From positions 1,674,001 to 1,738,000 of the forward strand of contig OZ245783.1 of assembly GCA_965227875.1 (NCBI GenBank): a stretch of DNA of 64,000 nucleotides, read 5' to 3'. The stretch is from G965227875 sp965227875. Lineage in GTDB: Bacteria > Pseudomonadota > Alphaproteobacteria > Rhizobiales > JAJFHC01. Every line of letters begins with the position of its first letter. Position 1 is the stretch's first letter. Below the pieces are notes generated by a model. The model worked only from the letters and a program-made list of their open reading frames with translations, had not been told where the DNA came from and did no database searches. Positions 62,138 to 64,000 of this stretch are shown in pieces. Position numbers and translations under genes: made by a program.

Positions 62138-63166
62138 ATGAAGGCGGTGGTGCTGGAGCAACGCGGGTCGGACGGCATACGGATCGGTGATTTTCCCGAC
62201 CCCGAACCCGGGCCCGGCGACATCGTCCTCAAGGTCGAGGCCTCGTCCATCAACCGGGTCGACCTCTACATGCGCGACAACGGGGCGGGCATCAATCACG
62301 AGCTGCCGCTCGTCCTCGGCCTCGACGCGGTCGGCGAGATCGCGCACGCGCCCAGGGGCTCGGCCTTCCGGCCCGGCGACCGCGCCATCCTCTATCCCAT
62401 GGCCTATTGCAACGCCTGCCGGTTCTGCCGTGCGGGCGACCATCCCATCTGCGTGAAGTTCGACGTCGCCGGCGAAACCCGGCACGGCGCCTTCGCGGAG
62501 TTCATCTCCATGCCCGAACGCTGCTTCCTGCCCCTGCCCGGCGGCATGGACACCCACGAGGCGGCGACGCTGTCCATCGCCTATCTCACCGCCTGGCGCA
62601 TGATGTTCGGCAAGAAACCGCTCATGCCGCACGAAACCGTGCTGATCGTCGGTGTCGGCGGCGGCGTCGCGGCGGCCTGCCTGCAGATGGCGAAGATGGT
62701 CGGCGCACGCACCATCGTGACCTCGTCGACGGACGAGAAGCTCGCCTGGGCCAAGAGCCTGGGGGCCGACCACGGCATCAACTACACGACGGAAAACGTG
62801 CCCCGGGCCGTGCGTGAGATCACCGGCGGCGAAGGCGTCGACATGGCGGTCGACAGCGTCGGCGAGGCGAGCTGGGGCGGATCGCTGAGATCGCTGAGGC
62901 GCGGCGGGCGCATCGTCACCTGCGGCGCCACCACCGGCGGCAACCCGCCCACTGAGATCCAGCGGCTCTTCGCCTGGCAGATCGAGATCTACGGCTCGAC
63001 CATGGGCAGCATGGAGGAGTTCCGCCAGCTCGTCGACGCAGCGTCGCGCGGCAAGATCAGGCCGGCCATCGATCGCGTCTACGCGCTCGACGACATCCGC
63101 GACGGTTTCGCCCGCATGTCGTCCGGCGAACAGTCCGGCAAGCTCGTGGTCCGCGTGCCGGGGTGA
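62138..63166 (+). CDS. Zinc-type medium-chain alcohol dehydrogenase/quinone reductase family protein
   Basis: A 342-residue MDR enzyme. The structural zinc cysteines are in YCNACRFCRAGDHPIC, and the NAD(P) motif is VGVGGGVAAACLQMA. The usual catalytic-zinc GHE segment is replaced by LGLDAVGEI, so catalytic zinc may be absent and the enzyme may be a reductase. GGGGGAACGAC precedes the ATG. It ends in a strong terminator shared with the convergent small gene. Substrate unknown. Confidence 0.85.
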   Translation: MKAVVLEQRGSDGIRIGDFPDPEPGPGDIVLKVEASSINRVDLYMRDNGAGINHELPLVLGLDAVGEIAHAPRGSAFRPGDRAILYPMAYCNACRFCRAGDHPICVKFDVAGETRHGAFAEFISMPERCFLPLPGGMDTHEAATLSIAYLTAWRMMFGKKPLMPHETVLIVGVGGGVAAACLQMAKMVGARTIVTSSTDEKLAWAKSLGADHGINYTTENVPRAVREITGGEGVDMAVDSVGEASWGGSLRSLRRGGRIVTCGATTGGNPPTEIQRLFAWQIEIYGSTMGSMEEFRQLVDAASRGKIRPAIDRVYALDDIRDGFARMSSGEQSGKLVVRVPG

Positions 63167-63200
63167 CCCGTCAGGCACCGCCAACCCGGGTCCGGACATG

Positions 63201-63241
63201 AAAAAGCCGGCGGGCGGCACGAGGCCATCCGCCGGCTTTCG
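63201..63241. terminator. Bidirectional terminator between the dehydrogenase and a small gene
   Basis: An 11-bp stem AAAGCCGGCGG / CCGCCGGCTTT (63203-63213 with 63229-63239) and a 15-base loop, with A-rich left and T-containing right edges. It lies between two convergent genes and can serve both. Confidence 0.85.
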
Positions 63242-63257
63242 GGGGGTTGAAACTGCC

Positions 63258-63494
63258 TTACGACAGGATCACGAGACGTCCGGAGCGGATGTCGGCGATC
63301 TCGCCGGCGTCGTAGCCGATGGTCTGGAGCTGGCTGTCGCTGCAGCCCTGCAGGACGCGCAGGATTTCGCTGCGGGCGTGCCTGGTGCGCGATTCGACCA
63401 TGGCCTTGAAGAAACCGGCAAAGATCGACTCCTCGCGTCCGGCCTTTTCCGCGCCTTCGGCAAAGCGGAAATCGGTTGTGTTGGCGATCGTCAT
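63258..63494 (-). CDS. Small DUF1127-like protein
   Basis: A 78-residue basic/helical protein. The C-terminal half, RHARSEILRVLQGCSDSQLQTIGYDAGEI, follows the DUF1127 pattern (R-x-x-L ... D-x-x-L-x-x-I-G ... E-I), found in short regulators such as CcaF1 that bind RNA or membranes. AAGGAA lies six bases before the ATG. It is divergent from the GFA gene. Confidence 0.72.
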   Translation of the reverse strand: MTIANTTDFRFAEGAEKAGREESIFAGFFKAMVESRTRHARSEILRVLQGCSDSQLQTIGYDAGEIADIRSGRLVILS

Positions 63495-63550
63495 GGAATG
63501 TTCCTTGTGTGTGTGATCATGAAACCTCGCCTAAGATAGGTATCGTCCGT

Positions 63551-63606
63551 GCATTGCAACAGGGCTGATATTGCGATGCAGCATTGCAATTTTTGCATGG
63601 CAAAAA
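63551..63606. promoter_or_regulatory. Repeat-rich divergent promoter region
   Basis: Between the small minus-strand gene and the GFA gene. GCATTGCAA occurs at 63551 and again at 63581; the second forms a near-palindrome with TTGCGATGC (63571-63579). Right after it is TTTTTGC-ATG-GCAAAAA (63590-63606), a perfect 7-bp inverted repeat. The surroundings are AT-rich. A regulatory role is inferred from position and symmetry. Confidence 0.5.
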
Positions 63607-63730
63607 TAAACGAAACGTTAGCTTTATGGCGGATCGCCGCCGCATTGCCCGTCATCCGTGAGTACCCCCTTGGCCGCGGGGTGTTCCCGTGCAAGTCTGC
63701 CGGGCGCGCGATCAGGAGGGGAAAAGCACC

Positions 63731-64000
63731 GTGACCTATCATGCAAGTTGCTCCTGCGGAGCCGTGCAGCTGGAGGCGGAGGGTGAACCGGTCGTCCAGT
63801 GCTACTGCCACTGCAATTCATGCCGCAGCTTCACCGGAAGTCCGGTGAACACGCCGGTTCTGTGGCCCAGGGAAAATGTCCGCTTCGTGGCGGGCGAGGA
63901 CAAGCTGAGGCGGTATTCGAAGAGCGGCCACCCGGAAGGCGGCACGTTTTCATGCAGCGTCTGCAACGGTTTTGTCGGGGTCTATCTGCCCGAGGCCGGC
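63731..64000 (+). CDS. GFA family (glutathione-dependent formaldehyde-activating-like) protein, truncated by the window end
   Basis: 90 residues are visible, the N-terminal majority of a typical ~130-residue GFA domain. Zinc-binding cysteines are in ASCSCGAVQLE, CYCHCNSCRSFTG and FSCSVCNGFVG. The GTG at 63731 has AGGAGGGG upstream. These proteins bind zinc; many are not formaldehyde-related. The end lies outside the window. Confidence 0.88.
   Translation, partial: MTYHASCSCGAVQLEAEGEPVVQCYCHCNSCRSFTGSPVNTPVLWPRENVRFVAGEDKLRRYSKSGHPEGGTFSCSVCNGFVGVYLPEAG

Overview
The window is GC-rich (about two thirds G+C by eye) and reads as a chromosomal segment of a metabolically versatile alphaproteobacterium. 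The gene content supports this: a TAXI-type TRAP transporter, malate synthase G, a short CNNM/CBS protein, several EamA permeases, a Puu-like polyamine block, and short inverted-repeat elements in almost every large intergenic gap. I cannot name the genus. No rRNA, tRNA, CRISPR array, integrase or intact insertion sequence was seen.

Layout. 1-7.3 kb: a LysR fragment, an SDR dehydrogenase, a repeat cluster, then on the minus strand 4-hydroxyproline epimerase plus a D-amino-acid (D-hydroxyproline) dehydrogenase, and a TAXI TRAP transporter (binding protein and fused permease). 7.4-13.6 kb: a phthalate-type catabolic cluster with a class II aldolase/adducin enzyme, a MarR regulator, a Rieske oxygenase, a phthalate dioxygenase reductase-like protein, a Gfo/Idh/MocA dihydrodiol dehydrogenase, a 4,5-dihydroxyphthalate decarboxylase and a small coupled protein. 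Two near-identical palindromes sit in the two divergent promoters of this block and probably mark the MarR regulon. 13.9-18.1 kb: a Na/Pi cotransporter, a small helical protein, a LysE exporter and a CNNM/CBS protein.

18.3-27.4 kb, all on the plus strand: an HMGL/isopropylmalate-synthase-like enzyme, a class II HMG-CoA reductase, a DHDPS-family aldolase, an EamA permease and a fused hydantoinase/oxoprolinase A+B protein. This looks like an uncharacterised catabolic cluster. 27.5-31.3 kb: a three-gene phosphorelay (sensor kinase, single-domain response regulator, REC-kinase) with no output protein. 31.7-38.7 kb: a nitrilase-family amidase, a stand-alone hydantoinase A, an MlaC-like protein, malate synthase G and a Tat-exported metallo-beta-lactamase-fold protein.

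38.75-43.8 kb differs in composition from its surroundings and carries genes with no recognised pathway: an HNH nuclease-like protein with duplicated glycine-rich blocks and an unknown C-terminal domain, and two secreted proteins, one with a duplicated Cys/Trp-rich domain. It is the best candidate for undescribed biology here. 43.8-47.2 kb: an enolase-superfamily dehydratase, a class V aminotransferase-fold protein and a PHP-type metallohydrolase. 47.2-53.3 kb: an FAD oxidoreductase, an autotransporter-like outer membrane barrel and an ammonium transporter, separated by dense repeats. 53.3-58.3 kb: a polyamine-type block (PuuB-like oxidase, omega-aminotransferase, GntR/FCD regulator, PuuA-like ligase) with two matching operator-like palindromes. 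58.4-64 kb: TrhO-GST, two EamA permeases, a zinc-type dehydrogenase, a DUF1127-like small protein and a truncated GFA-family gene.
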